From the NCBI GenBank assembly GCA_949825025.1, contig OX463788.1, positions 33,839,078-33,903,077 on the forward strand: a stretch of DNA of 64,000 nt, given 5' to 3'. Both the position numbers and the translations under genes were made by a program. Positions 45,269-57,300 of this stretch are shown here, piece by piece; the first letter of the stretch is position 1, and each line of letters opens with the position of its first letter. The stretch comes from Siphlonurus alternatus (Eukaryota; Arthropoda; Insecta; Ephemeroptera; Siphlonuridae). The notes under the pieces were generated by a model that was given only the letters and a program-made list of their open reading frames with translations, made no database searches and was not told where the DNA came from.

Positions 45269-46634
45269 AGCTAAGTAAGTTAAATTATAATATGTCTTTC
45301 CTTTAGATATAATTTTTAGCATTATATTCTTCCCCTCCCCCCCCAAAAAAAGGAAGAAACATCATAAAAATAATTTACATCAGCTGCATACATTTTTATG
45401 TTCTTCAGGGAGAGATAAAGTTAAGCATTGAGGTTAAATACCTGAAACGGGACTGTAATAATATAATTTACATATAATTTATCTATAACACAAATCAATC
45501 TTAAAATTAGGATATATTGTTATTAATTCTGTGCATATTTTTTTATGTGCATGCAACATATATACTATACAATGTATAGTATACACATACAACATGCATT
45601 GTAAAATTATGTAATTTGCAGCACACAAACAAATTTAGACACTTAAGTTTATATGATATTAAATTTATCAGTAGAAATCGTAGTGATATTAGTGTATTTT
45701 TAAAGCAAGGAATTAATTTTGGCTGGAAATGCAGCTGCTGCCATTTGCAAGGTGCTATACGTTGTTATACATGCAAGCATTAAAATTCCTCACGTTAATT
45801 AATTGTGATCAATAGCGTTGAAACTGTGGAAATTAATACATAATTTAATGCATTGCTTATTTGCTCACTATATCATTAAAATATAGCTTGCCGCTCTCGT
45901 TTGAAGAAAAAAAAATAAAAACAATGTTAAGTGTAAATACTGTAAATGACTAAATGTGCATAGGTAATATTAATTCTGTCAACTGAAAAAAAAAAAAAAA
46001 AAAAATGTATGAAGAACTAACTATATATTTTTGTAGATTTAAGTGCTCTGCTCACAATCAATTACATCATGTTCTTTATTCTTGTAGTGAATGTAGTCAA
46101 TAGCAAGAGAAAGACATGGGTCATTGTTCTGTTTGACTGCATTGTTGAACAAATTCAACTGAAATAATGTGAAGAAAAAGTAAATATCCGATCGAGTCCT
46201 GATATATTATAATACTTGAGTATAAAATAATTCACAAGCATAATATTGATATCATTATTTTGAACGTCCAAATCGTTAAGAATTTTATAAAGTCAATCAC
46301 TGCAATAATAAATGTCAATGAGATTAATTTGTGAGCATGGATAAAATAACAAACAAAAACAAATGACTACTTTTTTCCCTTCTTCAATTTCAATGCTTGC
46401 TTTTTCTTCAAGTTGCTTTGACCTTTTAATTTTCTTATTGCTACTTAAAAAAGTACAACATGGCACCCACTTTGCTTAAGTCAAGTATAAATGTTTGACT
46501 GTAGAAGGGTGTTTATTTTGGTATTGGTGATAATGTTTTGTAACCGAGGTGACGTTTATTGTGTTACAACATTTTGAAAGTTTGTTTGTTTGTTTTATTT
46601 TAATGATACTTTTAACCTAAAGTAAAAGAGTGAG

Positions 46635-46754
<120 letters not shown>

Positions 46755-46995
46755 CTAGCAGAAGTTTTAAAAATCGTTTGAAGGCGAGAGGGTCGGAGCG
46801 GAGTCCACACAAGTTGGCTGCTGGGGTATTTGTAGTTCCTAGCGACGAGGGGCACGCGGGTGTAGGGTGGGCGGGCGGGAATGTTAAGCCTCAGGCAGGC
46901 AGGGAAGAAAGCAGACAACTCTATAAACTTGGGACTCGGTAGGGCAAGCGGGCGAACTTGAGTCAGGACTGGCTGCCTCTGCGCGGGCCCCTTTC
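46755..46995. promoter_or_regulatory. GC-rich block beside (GA)n array
   Basis: Strikingly GC-rich (GGGTGGGCGGGCGGGAATG) directly after the GA array. CTATAAAC at about 46920 is a possible TATA-like box on the plus strand. No convincing exon follows. Promoter or enhancer is a guess from composition. Confidence 0.25.
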
Positions 46996-48599
46996 TTTTT
47001 ACATACACATTAATTAATACTACACTCGATAGTCTAAATTACACACAGGTTATTTCTAAACTAATACTCCCACACTGGCATCAACACAAACTCAAAAACA
47101 ATGAGAAAAATCTAGCATTGTTTAAATAAAATTTCTCATTTTCTATATGATTTATTTTTACGCTCAGCATTGATGCTGAGTTATAAGTATATTAGTATTA
47201 TTAATATATATTATTTTGCATTTATTAAGAGATAATCTCTTTTCTCTCCGTATCTCCGTACATTGTTAAATCGTCATTTTTTTTTTTTTTTTACTTATAA
47301 CTAGTAAATTCTTTAAATTTTTTTAATAAAAACTGTATGAACAGCGTTTCTAAAAAATTAAATGTATTAGAAAATTATAATAGCTTACGACAGCTCATTA
47401 GGAGGTATTATGTGTAATCTGGAAAGAAACAAATATATTTTCTTATTTCAGTGTGATTATTTCTAAAATTGCTTGAATCGGAAATAAAGCCCTTTTATTT
47501 ATTTATTTATTATATTTTCCTCATGAATACATAAACAACAAGTCAGAGGCAGAAGACACCAAACAGTCTATGATTGAACTTAACACAAAAATTACATAGC
47601 ATCTTTGCGAAACATTATAACAGTATTATATAATATATAATAATATATATTATGTAACATGAGTAAATAATTAAAGACCGTTAATTAATTAGCCCGTTGA
47701 GAACATTTATTTTGGACTTTGCTAAAGTAAATTGGATGATTTCTAGTTTTGCGTAATTCACGAAAGGCAAAGCGCGAAATAAGTTGAAATAACTTATAAT
47801 AAGTTCGTGACTTCGTGTTGTAAACGTTCTGAGGTTCACATTAGTACACATATATATAAATATATTAAATATATATATATTAATATAGTTATGTATATGT
47901 AGATACAGTATAAATATAAATTTAAAAAAAAATGTAGGAGCAACAATTTCTTTGTTAAAAAAAATAGATAGATAAATAAATAAAAAAAAATTGCCGAAAA
48001 GGGTTACCGAACATTTGATGTGGCAAGCTCTTGTGTAAACTAACATATGCAACCCGCGTTACCATGGAGATGAAGAAGTTGCCTACGAGGAAGGAAATGT
48101 TTTAAAACAAACTTTCAGCAGAATTTTAAACAAAAACAAATCAAATAAAAAATAAAAACAAAAGAATTAGAGAGCACTATTTAAAGCAATTAATCAGATT
48201 GTTGACAGTATTATGCTGAGAAAAATACTTTTTTTTTTTTTTTTTTTTCAGGTTCCCTCGATCTTTTTTGTTGTGTTTTTATTTTTTAACTCTCTTTAAA
48301 TTCATGCTCTAACCTACAACCTATTCATTCGATGAAGCTATGGGGGAGGTGGAGGGGATTTAATCATGACATAACCATTTAATGTCAAATTATGATAAAA
48401 TATTTATTTAGGCATGGCAAAATTATTAATAATAGTAGATCGGCATTATTATATTGGATCGAGTGTATGTATAAACTATACAGTACAGCACAGGAATACA
48501 AAATAAAATAAATTGTTAGAATAGGATAGCAGAATGCGTGTCTTACGGTTAGGCCATGCAGTAGCTTTACTACGTTCGTGCAGCAGCGTGCAGGTTACT

Positions 48600-48766
48600 T
48601 CACATATGGACGGCAAGGCTGGCGCCCAGTTGCTCACCCTCGGCGCTTGGCCAATACGAGTAACGTGCCGCTACGGCTGCTGCCGCCGCTGCCTCTGCAT
48701 CGTGGCGGCGTGCGCAAGCGGATGGGAAAGAAGGTGGCCCAAAGCCTGAACTGCCATTTGTTGAGC
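48600..48766 (-). CDS. foxl2: FoxL2 exon 6 (terminal)
   Basis: Codes [20 protein letters not shown] to LGASLAVHM, stop TGA at 48602-48600. Includes an Ala-rich run and YSYWPS, a FoxL2-like C-terminal motif. Acceptor GATTTACAG. Confidence 0.85.
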
Positions 48767-51272
48767 CTGTAAATCATTCAATATAATCAAATTAAAAATT
48801 ATCACTAAACAAATTAACTATTATTATGAAATAAAAATTGTGCTTAATTATAATTGTTTCTCATTTAAACAAGACAAATGTTTTATCAAGAGATGCGCTG
48901 TTAATATCACGGACGTAACGCACCCCTAATACACGTGCGTGATAGCAGTGCTTACGGTCCCCATGTAGTCAGAGTAAATGAGTGGAGTACACTATATATA
49001 TTATAATATGATAACAAATACTGTCTTTCTTTAATTTATGCGTGATATTATATATCTTCTACTGCGTCATCACTCTCGGTGACAAATTATCTGATTGTTT
49101 TATCATTTAAAGTCGGTATTACACGATACAATTTTTCTGACTATCGAATACAATTTTTTCTTCCAAGAAAACTTGAACTCCATTTTTTTGTATGAAGATG
49201 AAATTTTCTTGTAAGAAAAAACTGTATTCAATAGTTAAAAAAATTGTATCATGTAATACCGCGGCTTTACTCCTCAGAATTAAAAACTAATTGCATCCAA
49301 GAACGGTTTTAGATTTATCGGTTGTTTAATTTACAAGTTGTTACTTTATACAGAGAGACTAACAGCAATTGTAAGTTCAAATGATTATATGTTTTTGAAC
49401 CTGATTTTTAAGCCCATTACTGTACCAAAGTGCTTTTAATGCTTTTGTTTCTATTCCCACTCCTCCCTCGCAATTGTCTTCTTGGCAACAGAACAAAATA
49501 AATAATTATTCCAAGAAGCATGAAATCCCACAGCAAATCTTGTGAAACAAAAAGTAAGAATTTACTACATACGTCATTCTACAATTTAATTGCATTTGAA
49601 AAGCAGCAAGATTTTTTTTTTAATATTCTCACGTTTTTAAAAATAGATCAAGCAACTTACCAAGACCAGGGGACAGTTGGTGAGAGTAGCCACCCATCGT
49701 TGGTAACTGCATTGACTGTACGCTACTTAACTGTGACTGCAACTGTAACAAGCGGTTGTGCATATAATAAATCACTGCTGGGGGGTAGGGGGGGGATTAA
49801 AATAGTGTTACTCATGAAAGTTATGAAATAATAGTCAAACCTTCTTTTTTTATTGTTTTACATTATTATTAGCTAACTAAACGGTTGAGAAAAAAAATAA
49901 TAATTAAAAAAATAATAATAATAAGGAAATACACTTCAAAATTGTACTTGCAAAAGTTGGAAGCGCTGAATACTTAAAATAAAAAGTAATAAAATAGGCT
50001 AGATTCCCTAGATACATTAATTATTACTAAAAAGTTATTCAAAGTTCAGCTAGGTTTGAACCCATGCACTCCCCTTAGCCTTATCCTTTTTACTCAGAAG
50101 TGACGCCTATTGACGCCTCCCTCTATACCCTCAATAATTTTTAAAAGTAGTTCCCGGGTTCTAAAAATCTGAAAAATAAATTCAGAGTAGCATGATTTGG
50201 TATTTACTAATTATTTCTGCAATAAAAAATTTCATGTAACTTGTCCATTGTATATTATTTTAGTTGTGCATAATAATATACGATTAGCTCAAAGCATTTT
50301 ATACATCATGAATTTGTTTTGTGTATTACTAGCAAGGCAATTGAGTTGGCTGACCTGAGACGTGGATAGCGGCTGGTAGGGTGCGAGAGCTGTCTGATGG
50401 GAGGACGTACCCCCCGAGCCCGGACCCTGCCGCGGAGACGCCTGGTGGCACGACGAGTATGCTGCAGCTGCGGCGGCGGCCGCGGCGCTCTGGTGCACGC
50501 TGGGCAGTGACCACGCGGGACTGAAGCACCCAGTTCTAAACACAATCAGACATAACATTCATAAAACACCTTCAATCTACCCTTTTCGTTGTTTCAAATC
50601 TGCACATCTATATAATATAAAGCAAATTATGATAAATTTAAATCCGAGATAGTGAAATCTTTTCTAGGTGACAATACTATTTATTAATCTTATATAATGT
50701 GTTAAAAAATGTATATTCACAAAACGAAAAAAATAATGGAGCAAATATATTTTTTTTTGTTTTTAGAAGTTTTCGAGGTAGAAAAAAAAATGAAAAAAAA
50801 ATAGCGAAAAGATTCTCTATTGCATGGAATTTACATGATGGATTGATTTTCAGCACACGAGTGAATAATGTGCAGTTGCTGTAACGAGGTCAAGCGTGAC
50901 GCAGTGCATTGAACGGTTCTCGTTAGATCACCGAAGTCAGGCTACGTCGAGCGTGGTTAGTACTTGGATGGGTGACTGTTTCAAGTAAAAAATACGCTGT
51001 TCCCTCCCTGGGGTAAATTCATCTCGCTTTCCACCCAGTGCAGTGATGCACTTGTGTGTGGTTCCCCAGGCTTTGGACATCGCTTTGATCCATTGAGAAA
51101 AAGTAGAGGTGTCCGTCCTGACTGAGGTTTTCCACGGTTCCCTCAGTCTTACCTCAGCGAATGCTGGGACGCGTAACAGGCCGTGGCATCCGTTCCCTAC
51201 CTTATCCTTACCCAGTACCCCGCCGCGAGCTGTAAGCTCTTAGGGGTGTATCCTTGTAATATATATTATATA

Positions 51273-51353
<81 letters not shown>

Positions 51354-54300
51354 TTATGAGAGGGATTTCAAGTGTTTTTTTTATGATATTCAGTTTACAA
51401 CTATCGCACAACACAATACATCGATACTTATTACACTTATTAGTAAGCCAAGACTTTGTTAGTGAAAGAAACTTTGTGAGAGGGGGGGGGGGGGGAGACT
51501 TTACCTTGTATTGTACAGTAAATACACATAAAAGTTAAAGTTCGAGAAAACATTAGTAACACCTTCGTATATGGGCATGACAACGTCGTATTGTTTAACA
51601 TTACTAAGATTAAATCACCCATATATATAAGTAATGTTCCCTTAAATTGTTTTTTTCAAAAGAGCGTATGGGAACTACAAGTGGCCTTGGAATACACGGG
51701 TTGCGTATTGAACACTTGCGATCTACGTGACGTAGAACCGACTCGGTGTGCAAACACAGACCTTATTTTCTCTTCTAGTATAGTAATGTACTGTATATTG
51801 TAACTGCATGCATGAATTGTATAACTGCATGTATAATTTCATACTTGCAGTTTAGTCTACTTGGCTTCAAAGCAATACTTATTAGCAAACAAAATACATT
51901 CGTTGTTGTGAAAATGAACTCTACCTCTTCACACCTCTTTTAGCTGTACTATTATAATGTGTGTAGCAAGTGTAATGTATTAAGAAGCGAGTTCTGTCTG
52001 ACTTCAATTTAAACATCCATGTTATATTAAAATGTACAAGTGTATATGCATAAAATGTATATATACGGTCGCATCAAATTAGTCATTTAGTGAGACAGCG
52101 CGTGTGCACGCCCTATTACACAGAGTGTAATACGCCCTGCACACAAAGACTTTATATTGGGAAATAGTTCTTGCCCTTCACAGAGCAGTCCCACCTTTCA
52201 TAACAAACTGTGCCTGTAAACAGTCTCGATGTACATAAAAACCACCCTCTCATCAATCGCATCAAAGATACACATATATTTAATAATTATACCGGATGTC
52301 ATGTTTTCAACAATTGAACTTGCCTTGTAGGTATAATGATCATGAATAACAAATTAAATATATATAACAGTTTTAATATTAAAACAATTATTTCATACGT
52401 TTTCATTATAAAAGAATTATTTTGATGCAAAATATAGTAGTAAACCAATATATTATAATAAATTTGATTCACAGAAGCTATAAAATTGTGTACAAAATAC
52501 ACATTTTTTGTTTTTCTTGGTTTAAAAAGTGTAAAATTATATGCAAACTTTGAATGTTTTATAAGAATTTTCTTGGACTTTGTTGCTGTTGTGCCTGTTG
52601 TTAAGTCGACTCTATGGGCGAAACTCTAAAATTTAATATGAATTATATATATATATATATATATATTATACTAGAACAAGGCGTTGACAACGTTAACCAA
52701 AAAGTAATCTTTCGTTCAAAATTACAAACTATAAAGTAAACTTCTTTTTTTTTCCGCAACATAAGTACATGCTCAAACTTAATTCTATAACATGATATAG
52801 ATTTCATTCATATTATTCTTTTAAACACAAATGGATTTTAAAATTGAGGGGTTACGGCACCATTATACCATACTGACAATGAGTGCAATGTAATTGAAAT
52901 AAGCAATTATAATAGCTAATTTTGGTTACTGTATTAACTACATAAAATTAAAAAAAAAATACTGTTCATAAAGTATTCGAGAAGCAATTGATCATTAATA
53001 CACAATATTGGAAGGAAGGTCATGGCTGGTTGAATACAAATTGCAAATAGTTATTAACATATAATGGGTGCGATTCACGAAGCAGTTAGCCAGGTTTCTA
53101 ACCACGTTTAGCTTAACCACGTTTAACTAGGTGGTTCAACACGTAAAACAGGTATAGTTAAACGTGGTTAATCTAAAGATGGTTAGAATTCTGACTAACT
53201 GCTTCGTGAATCGCGCCCATTACATTAATTACCAAATTTCGCATAAGAATAAGGTATACTTTCTGATTTCATCTCAATACATCACACTACAATATTTAAT
53301 ATGTTATTATAGTGTATAATCATTATTCTCTATGTATATAAGTCTACAAACATGTTTGTCTTACCTGGAATACGGGTTATGTGGATAGGCTGGAGGGCTG
53401 AAAAGGTTGCGACCAGCCAGGGGCAGCGAGTGCGGGAACGTGTCAGCAAACAAGGCTTTTGCTGTAAACCCTCCGGCGGAGCGGTAGGGGCGCTTCATGC
53501 GGCGACGTCGTCGGTAATTGCCGTTCTCGAACATGTCCTCGTACTGGGGGTCTGCAAACATACGAAACAACACTAACCGATGTGTAAACAAATTTTAAAC
53601 AAGGAAAAATTACGTTACTTTTGATCTAAACAAGTGGTGCAGTTCTATAATATTAAGTCCTAAAAATATGCACACAACTATTATAATAGATGTGCCTGTA
53701 CAACATGCTCTCTCGATTTGAGCAAACCCCGAAATTAACAAATATTTTGGGCTTTGCTCATTTAATTAAATTTTATCGTTTATATAGAAGTGATCAAACC
53801 AGAAAAAGCAAAGCCCGATGAGAAGTTTTATTTCGGGCTTTGCTCATATAAATTTGATCATTTCTAGAAGTGATCAAATCGGAAAAAGCAAAGCCCGGCG
53901 AGGCATTTTATTTTGGGATTTGAGTGAATAAAATTAACAATTCTCGGGTGGCGCACCTTACGAAAGGCAAAAACCGAAAGACACAGTGTGAACTATTTTT
54001 GAACATACCTATTAGTATATCGATCTCAAAAATTTTTTATTGCAAAAATTGATAGAGGGTGCAAAGTTATGCCACTCCGATTTTTTCAGATATTTTAGTG
54101 CCCGGGAAGTATTGCCAACATGTTTTGCGAGGTCGGGTTCAAACGTACGCCCCTTATAGGTCCTATCCTTTATTTATTAAAGAGAGGCGTCCAGAGGCGT
54201 CACTTCATCTATTTCTGCAATAAAAAAATTTGAGGTCAATAAGTAACTCCACTGGAACGTAATGTAAACCATGTAGGATATTGTTTTATTGTTAATTATT

Positions 54301-57300
54301 TTCTCTCAGATAATGGCAGTAGCGGCATCGTCAAACTTAAACCAATGGGGAATTCTCTTACGACTCAGATTTTAATTTAACTACTATATCATGATAGGGT
54401 ACATATTAACAATAAGTTTGATTTAAGTTTCAACTTTTTTAACTCAAATTTGGGGACTCTGAAGGGATTATTAGAATAGGGGCAAAGTATGCAACCCGCG
54501 CGCAAACCTGAAAATTGTGACGTAGAAACTCCCTAGTTAACACACAACAACTGCCTGATATCATAGTTTGAGCGTCAAGTAGTGATTGGCTATACATTTT
54601 AGTAACACGATCGAAATCAGCGGGTTTTTCTACCCTAGTATCAATAGTTTTGTCCCTAATATCAGTTTAATTTAAGAGTGATAATCGAAAATATAAATTT
54701 ATTGCATAATAGAAAGGTTCGAGTTTTGCATTATTCCCTAAAAAGGATTGCAAATCTAAGGCATGTTTTTGCCATGGTAAAAATAAAATAATATAATAAA
54801 ATTCATAGATCATGATAGTAAATCTTGAAAACACAGGAGGCGATAAACGAAACAGTGCAGGTGTGAAACTCCTAAAAATTTAATACATTAATTGTATTGC
54901 ACTTTCACTTAATTGCCACAGGTTTTATTTTATGAAATAAAAAAATTGTACCGTATAGTTTACAGAGTTCGCACAATTAATAAGAAGGCGTCTTTCGGTT
55001 TTTGCCTTTCGTAAGGTGCGCCACCCGAGAATTGTTCATTTTACTCACTCAAAGCCCAAAATAAAATGCCTCGTCGGACTTTGCTTTTTCCGATTTGATC
55101 ACTTCTAGAAATGATCAAATTTAAATGAGAAAAACCCGAAATAAAACTTCTCGTCAGGCTTTGCTTTTTCTGGTTTGATCACTTCTGGAAATGATCAAAT
55201 TTAAATGAGCAAAGCCCGAAATATTTGTTAATTTCGGGCTTTGCTCAAATCGCGAGGGGCACATCTAGGTGTGCGCATTTTTTTCGGGCTTTGCCCGAAT
55301 TCGGGCTTTGATGCCAACATATATTATATACTGAAACAACTAATCATATTATACTAATGTAAATTTTATTTCTCTATTACAATAATTCATAAATATAATT
55401 TTTAATATAGTAAAGTTAGCTTGAAAATACAAAACTGGGCATTAAAACAAATCACGTCTCGTTAATTCATGTAGTTAAAAACCATGGGGAAAAATGGTAA
55501 ACTTTTATATAAAAAAATGTGACCATATATTACAATTATGAGTATTATGTATATTTATTACCGCGAGCTATAATAAAGAATATAATATTGAACTAAAAAA
55601 AGAAGTCATATAAAAGAATTAATTCAATAAAATCGCACCTGTGGCGAACTATTGGGGGTGAAACCCTCCAGACCTCCCAGTGTTGCGTGGGGGTCTGTGA
55701 TTGTGCATGTTCCGTGTCTCGAAAAGATGAGAAGCCCTGAACTTTAATGCATGTAATATAATAACAATAAATAATATATACAATATAATTTAATACACAG
55801 TCAGCACTCTTCAATGAGATTGTTTACTCAAACCCTCATATTCTATGTTCTGTATCGTTCTGTATCATAATTAGTTAATTACACAACAGAAATTTATGTG
55901 TATACATTATCATTAAATTTACAAATTGCGATTGGTGTTTATATAAAAAAAAATCATTATAAATTATAACATACTTGGGATTTCCAAAAGAACTAAACTC
56001 CAATGTAAGGAATGGAAATCTCTTCTGTGAAATTTGACACTAATATATTTCTTAGTATAAGGAGAATTATTATTAGAACACCCAGTGCTTTAACATTTCT
56101 CAATGTTACACACATAGAAATAAATTATTGCCGGAACATTAGCAACAGAAAGAGAGCAGGCAGTTGTGCGACCCAAGTTGCACGGGCGGACGTGTCCCGG
56201 CCGAGTGCATATGACGCTTGTAGCTTGCAGCATGCGCTAGCTAAGGGACGCAGGCGAACGCATGCAGTGTCTCACGCCCCACAGTTCACTGGCCTCAGTC
56301 TCAATAGGCACCGGGCGTGCTTCTGGGCAAATTAGCTCCCTTGACTTGCTCAGTTTTTCATATATCTGGCGCTCGACCTTCCTTGACTGCTCGCTATTAT
56401 AGTTGCACGCGATCTTGCTTGCCTACTAGCTCTCCGCCTGTTTGCTTTAGAACGTGTCAGCTCCACAATCGAGGAAAAGCACGTCTCGCAGGCTTGCATT
56501 CGCTCGGGTGCAGCTTACGGTGTGCGTGATTCGTGCGTCACAAGCACGCTGCACTGAGCTCGATCGCTTGGTTCCACGCGTGCATACGATTGCACGTGCA
56601 TGTACTGCAGTACATACATACGGACTATTGCTACAAAAAATATCTCTATAATATATTTAAATATAATAATATGTTTAACCTCTTTATAATGTTGAAACAG
56701 CACAACTTTGGAACCTTCGCAACTACAAGTGATTTCTCTATTACTCTGCGAGCCAATGCATTTATTTAAAAAATAATCCTTCTAATTATGACTTGGATTT
56801 AACACAGCACTATGTAATATAATTAGCATATATAATACACAATATAAAACACAATCAGTTAAAAAACAAAACAAACCCTTACCCAGCGTCCAATAATTTC
56901 CTTTTCTCTCTCCACCGCCCTCTCGTGGTACCTTGACGAAGCACTCATTTAGGCTAAGGTTATGCCGGATCGAATTTTGCCATCCTTTTTTATTGCGTTC
57001 GAAGTAGGGAAATTTATTAGTAATGAACGAGTAGATTTCAGATAGTGTTGCGCGTTTCAGTCCTGAGCTCTGGATGGCCATCGCAATGAGCGCCACGTAA
57101 CTGAAAGGTGGCTTCGTGTTGGGGTCAGAGTGGTCCTCGGCGTCTGGTGAGCCGCTGGCACTGCTGCCTCCCCCGACTGACGCATTGCTGCCCCTGCTGC
57201 TACCACTGCTGCTCGTGTTAACTGACGTTTGTCTGCAAACATTAACCGTATGGAGTAGCATTAATTACTGCTTATAGCAAGTAGGTTTACATTTAGATAA

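Noticed and set aside
50900..50990. Functional 5S rRNA gene
   Set aside because: Only part of 5S is preserved, it is diverged, and it is fused to a SINE body repeated elsewhere.
54120..54160. tRNA-like GGTTCAAA (B box) motifs in several MITEs
   Set aside because: The motif recurs in the GGAGTATCGACC family without an A box or cloverleaf, so no tRNA gene is called.
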